DNA from: Candidatus Gastranaerophilales bacterium
GTDB taxonomy: Bacteria; Cyanobacteriota; Vampirovibrionia; Gastranaerophilales; Gastranaerophilaceae
Reading direction: 5' to 3'
Assembly (NCBI GenBank): GCA_944325005.1
Contig: CALUYO010000012.1
Coordinates: forward strand, 1-53,738
DNA length: 53,738 nucleotides
Part shown: piece by piece, positions 46,037 through 53,738 of the stretch
Layout of the letters: the number at the start of each line of letters is the position of its first letter
Position numbering within the stretch: the first letter of the stretch is position 1
Program-made: the position numbers and the translations under genes
The notes under the pieces: model-generated
What the model was told of the DNA's origin: nothing
Seen by the model: only the letters and a program-made list of their open reading frames with translations
Databases searched by the model: none

Positions 46037-46794
46037 ATGAGAGTAAGCAAGAAGTTCGGGGGGGGGGCGATTTAGCCGCTACTGGTTGGTTTGTAACATG
46101 GAAGTCTAATCATTTATGGGGCTATGATAAATTTGTTTTTGCGTTTACCCTTGCAGAAGTTCTGGTAACACTTGGAATAATAGGCATAGTTGTTGCACTG
46201 ACAATGCCTTCGCTAGTCACAAATTATCAACGCAGGGTTTTGGAACAGCAGTTTAAGAAAACATATTCAACTTTAAAGAATGCTGAATTACGAGCGATTA
46301 TTGATTTTGGAGATACAGTGGACTGGGATTATAAAGATGCAGAGAGTCTTATAAAGACTTATTATGTCCCATATTTAAATGTTATTAATGATACTGGCGA
46401 AAATATGCTTGATTATAATGTTAAAAATATTGATGGTGATGATCTTGGCAAGTGGATTAATAACAGAATAGATACTGATGGTTTTATTTATTTGTCTGAC
46501 GGTCAAACAATTAAATATTGGTCAAACAACCAATTTATTGTATTTACTGTTGATGTTAACGGGGCCAAAGGCCCAAATACTTATGGAAAAGATATATGGG
46601 ATTTTGAACTTCTCTGGGATGCTCCAAAAAGGTTAACTCCAAAAGGGTTAACTAATATTAATAATGGTGCAGATTATTCATATTATTATGAGGATAGATG
46701 TAAGAATTATACTCTTGGTAATGGAACGGGCTGCTTCTGTGCCAGATTATTTATGTATAACGGTTCAAAATTTGGTGGCAAATATCCATGGTAG
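46037..46794 (+). CDS. G-tract pilin 5: type IV pilin-like protein, leader and pilin in different frames
   Basis: AGGAG SD, ATG at 46037, leader M-R-V-S-K-K-F, ten G's (46058-46067), leader-frame TAG at 46073. In the -1 frame: G-D-L-A-A-T-G-W-F-V-T-W, then F-V-F-A before F-T-L-A-E-V-L-V-T-L-G-I-I-G-I-V-V-A. The body has D-V-N-G-A-K-G-P-N-T-Y-G-K-D and ends K-F-G-G-K-Y-P-W. With one extra G: 252 aa; as sequenced: 12 aa. The leader before the cleavage site is longer than in the others. Confidence 0.82.
46058..46067 (+). repeat. G10 tract, pilin 5
   Basis: Ten G's preceded by TTC and followed by CGATTTAG; the TAG is in the leader frame. Confidence 0.95.
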
Positions 46795-46797
46795 TTA

Positions 46798-46825
46798 TTG
46801 ATAATCTTATTATTTAGTATATATT
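46798..46825 (+). promoter_or_regulatory. Promoter of fthC, leaderless layout
   Basis: TTGATA (46798-46803), 16-nt spacer, TATATT (46820-46825), six nt, ATG 46832; no SD. Confidence 0.55.
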
Positions 46826-46831
46826 AATATT

Positions 46832-47344
46832 ATGATAAGTAAAGAGGAATTACGGAGCAGGGCTAAGAGTATAAGAAAAACTCTGGATCTTCAGGCAATA
46901 AGTGAGCTTGCTGTTTTAAAAATTAAACAATTAAAGATTTATAAGTCTGCAAAAAATGTTTTGATTTTTTATCCTAAAAAGTATGAAATTAGTCTTTTAG
47001 ATTTGCTGGACGATGATAAAAATTTTTATCTACCTAAAGTTTCCGGAAATAATTTGCTTGTTTGCCCTTTTAGAGCAGGGGATATACTTAAGAAATCTGC
47101 ATTTAACATAAGTGAGCCTTGTTCTAACCCTGCAGATCCCTCCATTTTGGATCTGGTTATAGTGCCTGCGCTTATGGCGGATACAGAAGGATATAGATTA
47201 GGATACGGAGGAGGATTTTACGACAGGTTTTTATCAGCTTATCCTTATTTAAAAACAATTTTGCCTGTCCCAAAAGATTTATTTTTTGAAAAATTGCCTC
47301 ATGATAAATTTGATAAAAAGGCTGATATAATTATTTGCTGCTAA
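46832..47344 (+). CDS. fthC: 5-formyltetrahydrofolate cyclo-ligase
   Basis: 170 aa. Converts 5-formyl-THF to 5,10-methenyl-THF with ATP. I-S-K-E-E-L-R-S-R-A-K-S-I-R-K at the start, D-L-V-I-V-P-A-L and R-L-G-Y-G-G-G-F-Y-D-R-F-L (about 129-141) are diagnostic. Slightly short for the family (about 180-200). Predicted leaderless mRNA. Confidence 0.93.
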   Translation: MISKEELRSRAKSIRKTLDLQAISELAVLKIKQLKIYKSAKNVLIFYPKKYEISLLDLLDDDKNFYLPKVSGNNLLVCPFRAGDILKKSAFNISEPCSNPADPSILDLVIVPALMADTEGYRLGYGGGFYDRFLSAYPYLKTILPVPKDLFFEKLPHDKFDKKADIIICC

Positions 47345-47345
47345 A

Positions 47346-47373
47346 AAGGAGTCCGCAATTGAGCGAACTCCTT
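47346..47373 (-). terminator. Terminator of the Met/Gln-rich gene (minus strand)
   Basis: Stem AAGGAGT/ACTCCTT plus CGC/GCG around one mismatch; on the minus strand TTTTT follows. Confidence 0.65.
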
Positions 47374-47426
47374 ACAGGTTAGTTAAGGATAGGATTTTAT
47401 AAAATAAATTAAGGGGTTTGTTTTAA

Positions 47427-47951
47427 TTAAGCGAACGTGTATTCAGGCTTCATTGTTTTTACTGCTGAATCTTCACCCTGCTTACAAGCTTCATATTCCT
47501 GTTCTAACATTTTCAGCTGCGTTTCAAGTTTTGCCTTTTCTTGTTGAATTTGTTTTTCTTGTTCATTGAGAAGTTTTGCTTCCTGTTTTCCCATTCTTTC
47601 ACGTTCTTGATCATAAAGATTTTTAAAGATCCACTGCTGATACATTGCCTGCATATTAGGATCTTGCATTTGTTGCATTTGCATAGCTATCATAGGCTGC
47701 ATCATGCCGAATTTTTGTTGCGCACCGAATAATGCTCCGTTATGAGCATATTGCATATACATCATTTGACGACCGAACATCGAACTCGGGGTATTCATCA
47801 TATCGCTCATTGATACAGAACCATCTGCTATATTCGCCGCGTATTGCTGCAGATCTGATAGCTTTCTGGTCAGGTTCATCAAACGATATTGAATGTCGTT
47901 CTTCTGACGCATAATCTCTAATTTTCGGTATGCGAAAATTAATAGACCCAT
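47427..47951 (-). CDS. Met/Gln-rich coiled-coil protein
   Basis: 174 aa. Hydrophobic start (M-G-L-L-I-F-A-Y-R-K), then a helical stretch, a Met-rich centre (about 60-110, with many Met in M-M-Y-M-Q-Y-A-H, M-I-A-M-Q-M-Q-Q-M-Q) and a coiled coil (about 116-158, E-K-Q-I-Q-Q-E-K-A-K-L-E-T-Q-L). TAGGAG SD. It could be a small structural or secretion-related protein; no family is recognised. Confidence 0.6.
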   Translation of the reverse strand: MGLLIFAYRKLEIMRQKNDIQYRLMNLTRKLSDLQQYAANIADGSVSMSDMMNTPSSMFGRQMMYMQYAHNGALFGAQQKFGMMQPMIAMQMQQMQDPNMQAMYQQWIFKNLYDQERERMGKQEAKLLNEQEKQIQQEKAKLETQLKMLEQEYEACKQGEDSAVKTMKPEYTFA

Positions 47952-48007
47952 TGTAGTTTCTCCTACCTTAAATTGTTAAACTAACCTTTTTAACCTTACA
48001 TTAATAT

Positions 48008-48041
48008 AAAAACATGCAACTCCTTAGAATTGCATGTTTTT
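48008..48041. terminator. Bidirectional terminator after clpP
   Basis: 12-bp AAAAACATGCAA/TTGCATGTTTTT with 10-nt loop. Confidence 0.85.
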
Positions 48042-48067
48042 ATATTATTTGTTAACTTTTGTAACAT

Positions 48068-48682
48068 TTATCTGTTTTCTCTGGTAATAACTTTATCTAT
48101 AAGACCATATTCCAGAGCCTGCTGTGCTGTCAGGAAGTGGTCTCGTTCACAGTCTTCCTTAACTTTTTCTATAGGTTGGCCGGAATTTTCTGCTATAATA
48201 CCAATTAACATATCTTTCATTCGCAGAATTTCTTTTGCTTCAATTTCGATATCGGTAGCCTGTCCCTTTGCACCTCCAAGAGGCTGGTGTATCATTACTC
48301 TTGAATTTGGCAGAGCCATCCTTTTACCTTTTGTACCTGAACACAAAAGAAATGCGCCCATTGATGCTGCATCTCCGAGACAAATTGTTGACACATCAGA
48401 TTTTATCAACTGCATTGTATCGTAAATTGCCATACCGGCAGTGATTACACCACCAGGGCTGTTAATATAAAGCATGATATCTTTTTCTGAGTTTTCGCTG
48501 TCCAGCAGCAAAAGCTGAGCAACAACAGAATTTGCAACATCATCATCAATTTCTGTCCCTAAGAATATAATTCTTTCTCTCAGTAAACGTGAGAAGATGT
48601 CAAAAGAACGCTCTCCTCTTGATGATGCTTCAATAACAGTGGGTACGTAACCCATTATTTTCATATAAGTTTCCTGATCCAT
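48068..48682 (-). CDS. clpP: ATP-dependent Clp protease proteolytic subunit
   Basis: 204 aa serine protease subunit forming 14-mers with ClpX/ClpC ATPases. Catalytic triad visible: Ser107 in G-D-A-A-S-M-G-A-F, His132 in R-V-M-I-H-Q-P, Asp181 in E-R-D-H-F-L-T. The substrate-channel and handle regions are standard. SD AGGAG. clpX does not follow, as in cyanobacteria with several ClpP units; only one is seen here. Confidence 0.97.
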   Translation of the reverse strand: MDQETYMKIMGYVPTVIEASSRGERSFDIFSRLLRERIIFLGTEIDDDVANSVVAQLLLLDSENSEKDIMLYINSPGGVITAGMAIYDTMQLIKSDVSTICLGDAASMGAFLLCSGTKGKRMALPNSRVMIHQPLGGAKGQATDIEIEAKEILRMKDMLIGIIAENSGQPIEKVKEDCERDHFLTAQQALEYGLIDKVITRENR

Positions 48683-48849
48683 TTTTCTCTCCTATATAAT
48701 ATATATATTATATTACAAAAATAAAGTCCATACTATTAAAGCATTAAATTGAAATATTAACAAATGTAAAGAATTATATTCTTCCTGAAATCCGACTTTC
48801 CCTGATTTGTTTATATATATAAGAGAAGTAAAACAAGAGGACGAGAGAG

Positions 48850-49239
48850 ATGGCAATTTCAAATATTCATGAAACATTGTTAATGTATACAAAGCAAAAA
48901 TCGTTAATTAATGATAAGCTTACAACAAATTCAATGAATTTATTGAATGCGACGAAGCAAAATGCCGAAAATCAGGCAAAATATAATGATAATATTGATA
49001 ATATTTATTACAATTATTATGAAGATGATCCTGAAACATATGAATTGTTAACAGAACAGCTGGAACAAGATCATGAATTGGAACTTGCTAATCTTAATTC
49101 CTGGGAGCAGGAATTAGAGTTAGAAAAGAATAATCTTGAAACGCAGTTAAATGAAATAACTACATTTGAAACAACATGGACTAAACTATTACAGACTAAT
49201 ATTAAAAATGACTTTTCATACGGAGGTGTATCACAGTAA
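48850..49239 (+). CDS. Small helical coiled-coil protein
   Basis: 129 aa with GAGAGAG before ATG. Predominantly helical: N-terminal I-H-E-T-L-L-M-Y-T-K-Q-K-S-L-I-N-D-K-L, a Tyr-rich turn (N-I-Y-Y-N-Y-Y-E-D-D) and a Glu/Leu-rich second helix (E-Q-E-L-E-L-E-K-N-N-L-E-T-Q-L), likely a helical hairpin. No signal peptide. The size and fold resemble secreted needle or chaperone-type proteins only in outline; no family is assigned. Confidence 0.6.
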   Translation: MAISNIHETLLMYTKQKSLINDKLTTNSMNLLNATKQNAENQAKYNDNIDNIYYNYYEDDPETYELLTEQLEQDHELELANLNSWEQELELEKNNLETQLNEITTFETTWTKLLQTNIKNDFSYGGVSQ

Positions 49240-49266
49240 TTTAAACACTTTAATAACTGTTTTGAT

Positions 49267-49293
49267 AAAAAGCAGCTTTACCGCTGCTTTTTT
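49267..49293 (+). terminator. Terminator after the 48850 gene
   Basis: 9-bp AAAAAGCAG/CTGCTTTTT with 8-nt loop followed by T's. The -10 of the next gene starts 5 nt later. Confidence 0.8.
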
Positions 49294-49297
49294 GGTG

Positions 49298-49303
49298 TAT
49301 TAT
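49298..49303 (+). promoter_or_regulatory. -10 box of the DUF3326 gene, leaderless layout
   Basis: TATTAT with TG just before it, six nt before ATG 49310; no SD. Confidence 0.5.
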
Positions 49304-49309
49304 ATATGT

Positions 49310-50281
49310 ATGCTTGATAATGGAGAAAAACTTGGTGCGTTTATAGTTCCGACAGGTATCGGAGCATCAATCGGCGGCTATGCCGGAGATGCAAGCTCGT
49401 ATGCCGCGAAATTTTCAGAAATATCAAAACTTATTGTAAATCCTAATGTTGTTAATGCAGGAGGTTTTTCTGGAATTAATGATAATATGTTTTATGTAGA
49501 GGGATATTCTATTGATGAATTTTTCAAGGGTAACTTAAATTTAATCACATCAAAACATAATAAGATAGGAATTGTTTTTGACAGGGCTATTCCAAAAGAT
49601 GTTTTAAATGTTCATATTAATACGATAAATGCCGTAAAATGTGTATATGGTATAAATATTTCTGATTGGACTGTTACAGATGAAGATGCAGGGGTTGGTT
49701 TTAAAATTGAAGGTAACGGCATTTCGACAGGCAGTATAAAGAATATAGAAACACTTTTAAATTCTGCTAAAGAGCTTTTAGCCCGTGGATGTAATGCAAT
49801 TGCAGTTGTTTGCCTGTTTGACGAACCGGAAGAAGATAATCCGGATTATTCACATGGAATAGGTACAGATCCGGTTGGTGGTGTTGAGGCTATAATATCT
49901 CACTATATTTCTAAAGAGCTTAAAGTCCCTTGTGCGCATTCCCCGGCATTTGCCGACTATCACATTTATCCTGAACTTGTTGATATACGCGCAGCAGCCG
50001 AGTATATTACACCTACATTTCTTCCATGTATTCTTCTCGGGCTCAATAATGCTCCGCTTTTAAGCAAAAAACACGGGATAGCTGTTTCAAATTTGGATTA
50101 TCTTATTATGCCTTATGATGCTTTAGGCTCTACTCCGGTATTTGAAGCGGTTAAACGGGAAATAAAAGTTTTCGCGGTTAAAGAAAATACTACAGCATTA
50201 AATGTTACTGCAAATAAAATCAGCGCTTCAATTATTGAGGTCCAAGATTATGAGAGCTGCCTGAATTTAATTCTTGATTAG
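49310..50281 (+). CDS. DUF3326 family protein
   Basis: 323 aa from ATG 49310; the longer open frame runs back into the preceding gene. Opening F-I-V-P-T-G-I-G-A-S-I-G-G-Y-A-G-D-A, the central S-H-G-I-G-T-D-P-V-G-G-V-E-A-I-I-S and C-A-H-S-P-A-F are conserved features I recall for DUF3326, a family I associate mainly with cyanobacteria and plastid lineages. It has a Rossmann-like pattern but no known reaction. It is useful as a lineage marker. The 3' end abuts the end of convergent murI. Confidence 0.82.
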   Translation: MLDNGEKLGAFIVPTGIGASIGGYAGDASSYAAKFSEISKLIVNPNVVNAGGFSGINDNMFYVEGYSIDEFFKGNLNLITSKHNKIGIVFDRAIPKDVLNVHINTINAVKCVYGINISDWTVTDEDAGVGFKIEGNGISTGSIKNIETLLNSAKELLARGCNAIAVVCLFDEPEEDNPDYSHGIGTDPVGGVEAIISHYISKELKVPCAHSPAFADYHIYPELVDIRAAAEYITPTFLPCILLGLNNAPLLSKKHGIAVSNLDYLIMPYDALGSTPVFEAVKREIKVFAVKENTTALNVTANKISASIIEVQDYESCLNLILD

Positions 50282-51084
50282 ATATTTTTAAGTTCGGGTA
50301 AATCCTTAAGTTTATAAAAAAGTTCAGAAGCCATTTTGAAGTTTTCCGGATTAGAACTTACATAAAATTTTTCATATTCAAATTTATCATTTAATAAATT
50401 ATTTTTTTCTAAATCTTTTTTTATATTTTCGGCGAAATATATTGAAGGATCTATAAATTTATCTTCAGGTAAAAATCTTTTTAAAATATCTGTTAAATAA
50501 GGATAATGAGTACAGGCAAGAATGATTTTATCCGGTGAAAATTCCTGCATGACATCTAAAATTTTGCTTACCTGTAATATACTTTGAGGCTGGTTTATCC
50601 GGTGTTCTTCAACAATTCTTACCCAATCCGGAGCTGCAAGTTCAAAGACTTTTATATCGGGGTTATATTTTTTTATTTCTTTTAAATAAGCATGTGAATT
50701 AATAGTTGCAGGAGTCCCAATAATCCCTAGCTTATGAACTTTATCAAGTCTTGCTATTGTAGAACAAACTGATTGAATTATTGGATATATCTTAAAATTG
50801 TAGTTATTCTTTAACTTTTCATAAGTAACTGCTGATGTTGTGTTGCATGCCATTACGACAGCTTTTGCCTTTTTTTCTTCAAAAAATTTAAAAATCTTAT
50901 CTGCAAACTCGATAAGCTGAGCTTCAGTTTTTTCTCCATACGGCATATTCTTTGTATCACCAAAATAGAGATAATTTTCATCAGGTAGCAGCTTCTTAAC
51001 CTTTGAAAATACTGTTAATCCGCCTACACCTGAATCAAAAAAAGCTATTGGTCTTTTGTTATTATTTGTATTGCTTAAAATAAT
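50278..51084 (-). CDS. murI: Glutamate racemase with probable AUU start
   Basis: About 268 aa if started at ATT 51084. It converts L- to D-glutamate for peptidoglycan. D-S-G-V-G-G-L (catalytic-site loop), Y-F-G-D-T-K-N-M-P-Y-G-E-K, A-C-N-T-T-S-A (first Cys) and L-A-C-T-H-Y-P-Y-L (second Cys) are all present. The first ATG in frame (50946) lies after the D-S-G motif and cannot be the real start. An in-frame TAG stands at 51102, and between it and D-S-G no ATG, GTG or TTG occurs. GGAG at 51094-51091 is 6 nt before ATT. The gene overlaps the end of the amidase gene by 23 nt. Confidence 0.85.
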   Translation of the reverse strand: MILSNTNNNKRPIAFFDSGVGGLTVFSKVKKLLPDENYLYFGDTKNMPYGEKTEAQLIEFADKIFKFFEEKKAKAVVMACNTTSAVTYEKLKNNYNFKIYPIIQSVCSTIARLDKVHKLGIIGTPATINSHAYLKEIKKYNPDIKVFELAAPDWVRIVEEHRINQPQSILQVSKILDVMQEFSPDKIILACTHYPYLTDILKRFLPEDKFIDPSIYFAENIKKDLEKNNLLNDKFEYEKFYVSSNPENFKMASELFYKLKDLPELKNI

Positions 51085-52930
51085 TCTGTACTCCGTCTGC
51101 TATTGCCTTTGCAGTTGCCTGTTTTCTTTTCTCACCAACCAGCTGCGCTCTTTCTCCGCTATTTGAGATAAAGCCTATTTCGACTAAAATCGCAGGCACT
51201 GTAGTATGATTTATAACATAAAATTTCGATTTAAACAATCCGCGGTTAGGTGATTGTATTGCACTGGCAAGAGAAGAATGTACTGTTTGGGCGAGTGTCA
51301 TACTTTCCTGATGATAGTAATGTGTCTCAACTCCGGTAATTTCCGGTCTAACACTTGAATTTACATGAATACTTACAAATATGTCTGGATTATTGTTTTC
51401 ACTTATGTCCACTCGTTCTTGAAGTGAAACATAAGTATCATCAGGTCTTGTCATAATAACCTGATAGCCTTTTTGTTTCAGTAGTTTTTCTACGCGTTTT
51501 GCAACATCCAGAGTTATGTCTTTTTCGTAAATACCTCCACTGGTTGCTCCGACATCTTTGCCGCCATGACCTGCATCAATTACTACTTTTTTATTATCAT
51601 CAGATGCCTTTTTATTATCTGCTGGGTTGAATATTATTGATGGCGGAATTGTTACCTTTTCTTGAGTTTTCTTTCTGGCCTCTTTAATTTTTATTTTTAT
51701 ACTTCTTCCATCGGCTCCAAGGTAAGTGCTTACCATGGCATCCTGTTCTACAGGTATAGTGAGCTTTAAACCTATTTGGGGCATTAAAGATATTTGAGCA
51801 TTATTAAATAGTGTGTTTTTATATGCTGCTTTAAAGTTTTCATCATGGTATTTTGAAACATTATAGAGATAAAGTATAACTTTATCCTGATAACGGTCTA
51901 TACCATGAACTATTGGTGCATCAAATTTTAACATCATTGATTCTGTTAAAGGATCATTTTTTTCTTTATTGTATGCTATTACATTACTGCTATTATTATA
52001 TAATGTTGAATTGTTTGTTTTCTGGTAATTTGCAATTATTAAAGATTGATTATCACTGGAATATATCGGGATATAATTACTTACATCTTCAGTTGTAATT
52101 ACTATTCGGGCTTTATTAACCGAAAATTGTCCGACTTTTACCGTTTCTGTTTCACTTATACGATATTCTTTATTTCTTATTTTCATATCAACAAGTGTAT
52201 TTGGTAAATCATAAATAATTCTTGACGGATTTGTTAAAATCATCGGTCTTTCAATGGTAACAGCTCCAAAACCGTTGATTAAAACTCCTGTCGGCTTTGG
52301 GGTAATATTATTAAGGTAATATTTAGTATTAAGTTTTAATTCTTTTCTGGCTAAAATTTGTTCAGCCTGAGTGTTAAAAGCATCCTGTATCTGATCTGCA
52401 ATTGTATCATTTTGTGAAGGAACAGGCATCATTATTGTAAGATATTCATAAAAATCACTTGAGGAAGAGTGTTCATCCCTGAATGTATTATGGAAATATT
52501 CATTGTCACACATATTTCCGTCTTTGAATTTAATAATTATATTATTTTTTATTCGTAAGAATTTAATGTTATCAGGGTTATAGTCATTATCAAAATACAT
52601 AACAACTCTTACAACATTCGGATTTATTGAAAATTGGTTTATTTTAATTTCTTTAATATCTGAACTCTGGAATTTCCAGTCTTGCTTCGGAAATGTAATA
52701 ATTGATGAGTCAATGTCAAAATATGCTCTTGACGGATTCTCCATTTTAATAAGTTTTATATTGGGCAGAACTGCGCCTGCCGGAGTATCTTGGCCTGATA
52801 GTACTATTATAGAGTTTGACGTGTCAAAATTTGCTGAAGTGAATTTATAAAGTTCTTCAGCACAAGCTCTCTGGACAAATGTAAATATTGCAATAATTAG
52901 TATTGTAAAAAAAGTAAGTATTTTTTTCAT
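51062..52930 (-). CDS. N-acetylmuramoyl-L-alanine amidase with AMIN-type N-terminus
   Basis: 622 aa, signal peptide (about 1-24). The N-terminal half has two beta-rich AMIN-like regions (about 35-135 and 205-300, P-S-R-A-Y-F-D-I-D and P-S-R-I-I-Y-D-L), which target the septal envelope. The C-terminal Amidase_3 domain (about 445-620) keeps the zinc ligands in D-A-G-H-G-G, Y-E-K-D and S-I-H-V-N, and the Glu in V-E-I-G-F-I-S-N. It cleaves stem peptides during cell separation. SD TAGGA. Operon with murI. Confidence 0.93.
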   Translation of the reverse strand: MKKILTFFTILIIAIFTFVQRACAEELYKFTSANFDTSNSIIVLSGQDTPAGAVLPNIKLIKMENPSRAYFDIDSSIITFPKQDWKFQSSDIKEIKINQFSINPNVVRVVMYFDNDYNPDNIKFLRIKNNIIIKFKDGNMCDNEYFHNTFRDEHSSSSDFYEYLTIMMPVPSQNDTIADQIQDAFNTQAEQILARKELKLNTKYYLNNITPKPTGVLINGFGAVTIERPMILTNPSRIIYDLPNTLVDMKIRNKEYRISETETVKVGQFSVNKARIVITTEDVSNYIPIYSSDNQSLIIANYQKTNNSTLYNNSSNVIAYNKEKNDPLTESMMLKFDAPIVHGIDRYQDKVILYLYNVSKYHDENFKAAYKNTLFNNAQISLMPQIGLKLTIPVEQDAMVSTYLGADGRSIKIKIKEARKKTQEKVTIPPSIIFNPADNKKASDDNKKVVIDAGHGGKDVGATSGGIYEKDITLDVAKRVEKLLKQKGYQVIMTRPDDTYVSLQERVDISENNNPDIFVSIHVNSSVRPEITGVETHYYHQESMTLAQTVHSSLASAIQSPNRGLFKSKFYVINHTTVPAILVEIGFISNSGERAQLVGEKRKQATAKAIADGVQNYFKQYK

Positions 52931-52994
52931 ATATATAAATCCTACCCATTATTATTATATAACGGGCAAGAAAAGCTATCAAATTGTAACAATA

Positions 52995-53195
52995 TTATTC
53001 ATCAAGTAAATGATTTTTGATAGCTATATATACGGCATTAGTCCTATTTTTAGCATGCAATTTTCTTATAATAGAACTGATATGCGCTTTAACAGTATGT
53101 ATACTGACAAAAATAATTTCACTAATTTCGCTGTTTCCATAACCTTTTGTAATTAACCTTAAAACAGCCACTTCTCTTTCTGTTAATCTTTCCAT
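52995..53195 (-). CDS. Stand-alone LuxR-type HTH protein
   Basis: 66 aa: only the GerE/LuxR helix-turn-helix (L-T-E-R-E-V-A-V-L-R-L-I-T-K-G-Y-G-N-S-E-I-S-E, V-S-I-H-T-V-K-A-H-I-S-S-I-I-R-K-L). No receiver or ligand-binding domain is fused or adjacent. Such short proteins resemble GerE of Bacillus and bind DNA as dimers. GAGG SD just before ATG. Target unknown. Confidence 0.9.
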   Translation of the reverse strand: MERLTEREVAVLRLITKGYGNSEISEIIFVSIHTVKAHISSIIRKLHAKNRTNAVYIAIKNHLLDE

Positions 53196-53341
53196 AATCT
53201 TACCTCACAGAATAAGCATAACATATTGAAACATAAAAAGATTAATTATATTACCGTTTTTATTTTTTGATAAAAAACTTGAAAATAAATCTTTTTTTGT
53301 TAATATATAACTTGTAACAATGACCTTTTTAGTCAAAATAT

Positions 53342-53415
<74 letters not shown>

Positions 53416-53430
53416 AGGTTTGAAACAAAG

Positions 53431-53464
53431 CAGCGATAAGACTTTTGAACTTATCGCTGTTTTG
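53431..53464 (+). terminator. Terminator after tRNA-Arg
   Basis: 10-bp stem CAGCGATAAG/CTTATCGCTG, 9-nt loop, then TTTTG. Confidence 0.8.
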
Positions 53465-53738
53465 TTATAAGTTTAAAATTTTATAGTTTTGGGTGACATT
53501 TGGGTGACAAGTAGCATAATTACGCCAACTACAACTTTTTTGAGTGATTTAGTCGGAAGTGAATCAAATATCGGTTGGGCATGTTCGCCCAACGACACTA
53601 AATATTAGCCGTCGGAAGTTGTTTGATTATACCAAAATCAAACTGGACGAAAACGGACTTTATTAGGACATAAAGTTACAAAGAACATTTTGAAATTAGG
53701 TTGAAACTAAACAAAAATCAAAGTTTTATCGTTGGGCT
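53465..53738. other. Non-coding tail downstream of tRNA-Arg
   Basis: No gene can be supported. It holds GTTGGGC-ATGTTC-GCCCAAC (a 7-bp hairpin near 53574-53593), two GTCGGAAGT repeats (near 53552 and 53611), and a GGGTGACA direct repeat (near 53491 and 53502). On the minus strand a GGTATAAT box is near 53628. It could be the edge of an integrated element next to the tRNA. Confidence 0.4.

Noticed and set aside
53465..53510. Integrase 3' end on the minus strand (frame ending V-T-Q-M-S-P-K-T-I-K-F)
   Set aside because: The frame upstream shows no recombinase motifs within the window; too short to call.

Overview
This AT-rich window reads as chromosome of a flagellated, non-photosynthetic relative of the cyanobacteria. 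Melainabacteria/Vampirovibrionia, probably the gut order Gastranaerophilales, is the best guess. The reasons are a DUF3326 gene (a family I associate with cyanobacteria), many prepilin-like proteins with an F-T-L-A-E-V-L-[IV]-T-L-G-I-I-G start, flagellar rod genes beside a FliA-type sigma factor, and frequent genes without a Shine-Dalgarno (SD) site. This placement is inference; no 16S gene is present.

Layout. 1-5140: left-edge partial gene with a C10 tract, then on the minus strand an S41 protease, a secreted HExxH protein, a TPR protein, an FtsB/DivIC-like protein and a secreted repeat-poor protein. 5266-12753: first G-tract pilin, gltX, a small AbrB-like gene beside a candidate small RNA, the rsmH/FtsL-like cluster, a degenerate GAF-HD-GYP protein and a pilin without a tract. 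12898-19597: gyrB, adk-map, unknowns, second G-tract pilin, tmk. 19690-25800: inactive M16 homologue, OmpA-like protein, sigma factor, CNNM/CorC protein, metallophosphoesterase, rqcP, third G-tract pilin. 25919-32382: four flagellar rod genes, glycosyltransferase, tRNA-Leu, uvrA. 32397-43319: two paralogous secreted proteins, TPR protein, rpsB-tsf, cobO, coiled-coil protein, rimP-nusA, tuf, two small RHH-like proteins. 43448-53195: HEAT-like protein, fourth and fifth G-tract pilins, second cobO, fthC, clpP, DUF3326, murI-amiC, orphan LuxR HTH. 53342 onward: tRNA-Arg and a non-coding tail.

Main discovery candidate: five pilin-like genes each begin with an SD-preceded ATG and a short leader that runs into exactly ten G's followed by CG. 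In all five, the ATG frame hits TAG two or three codons after the tract, while the pilin (including the F-T-L-A-E-V signal) lies in the -1 frame. Changing the tract to 8 or 11 G's, RNA polymerase slippage, or a -1 ribosomal shift would join leader and pilin. All five share a TTGAA[AT]-17-TA(T/A)ATT-like promoter (four with TGT in front of the -10). This looks like a coordinated phase-variable or slippage-controlled pilin repertoire; a consistent sequencing undercall of the homopolymer must be excluded. A sixth pilin has no tract and is intact. A sixth tract, as C10, lies in the left-edge gene.

Other points: a recurrent promoter layout with the -10 hexamer ending 6 nt before the start codon (predicted leaderless mRNAs), a murI whose only plausible start is AUU, degenerate HD-GYP and M16 proteins, and a tmk reading frame that runs into the antisense of a pilin gene.
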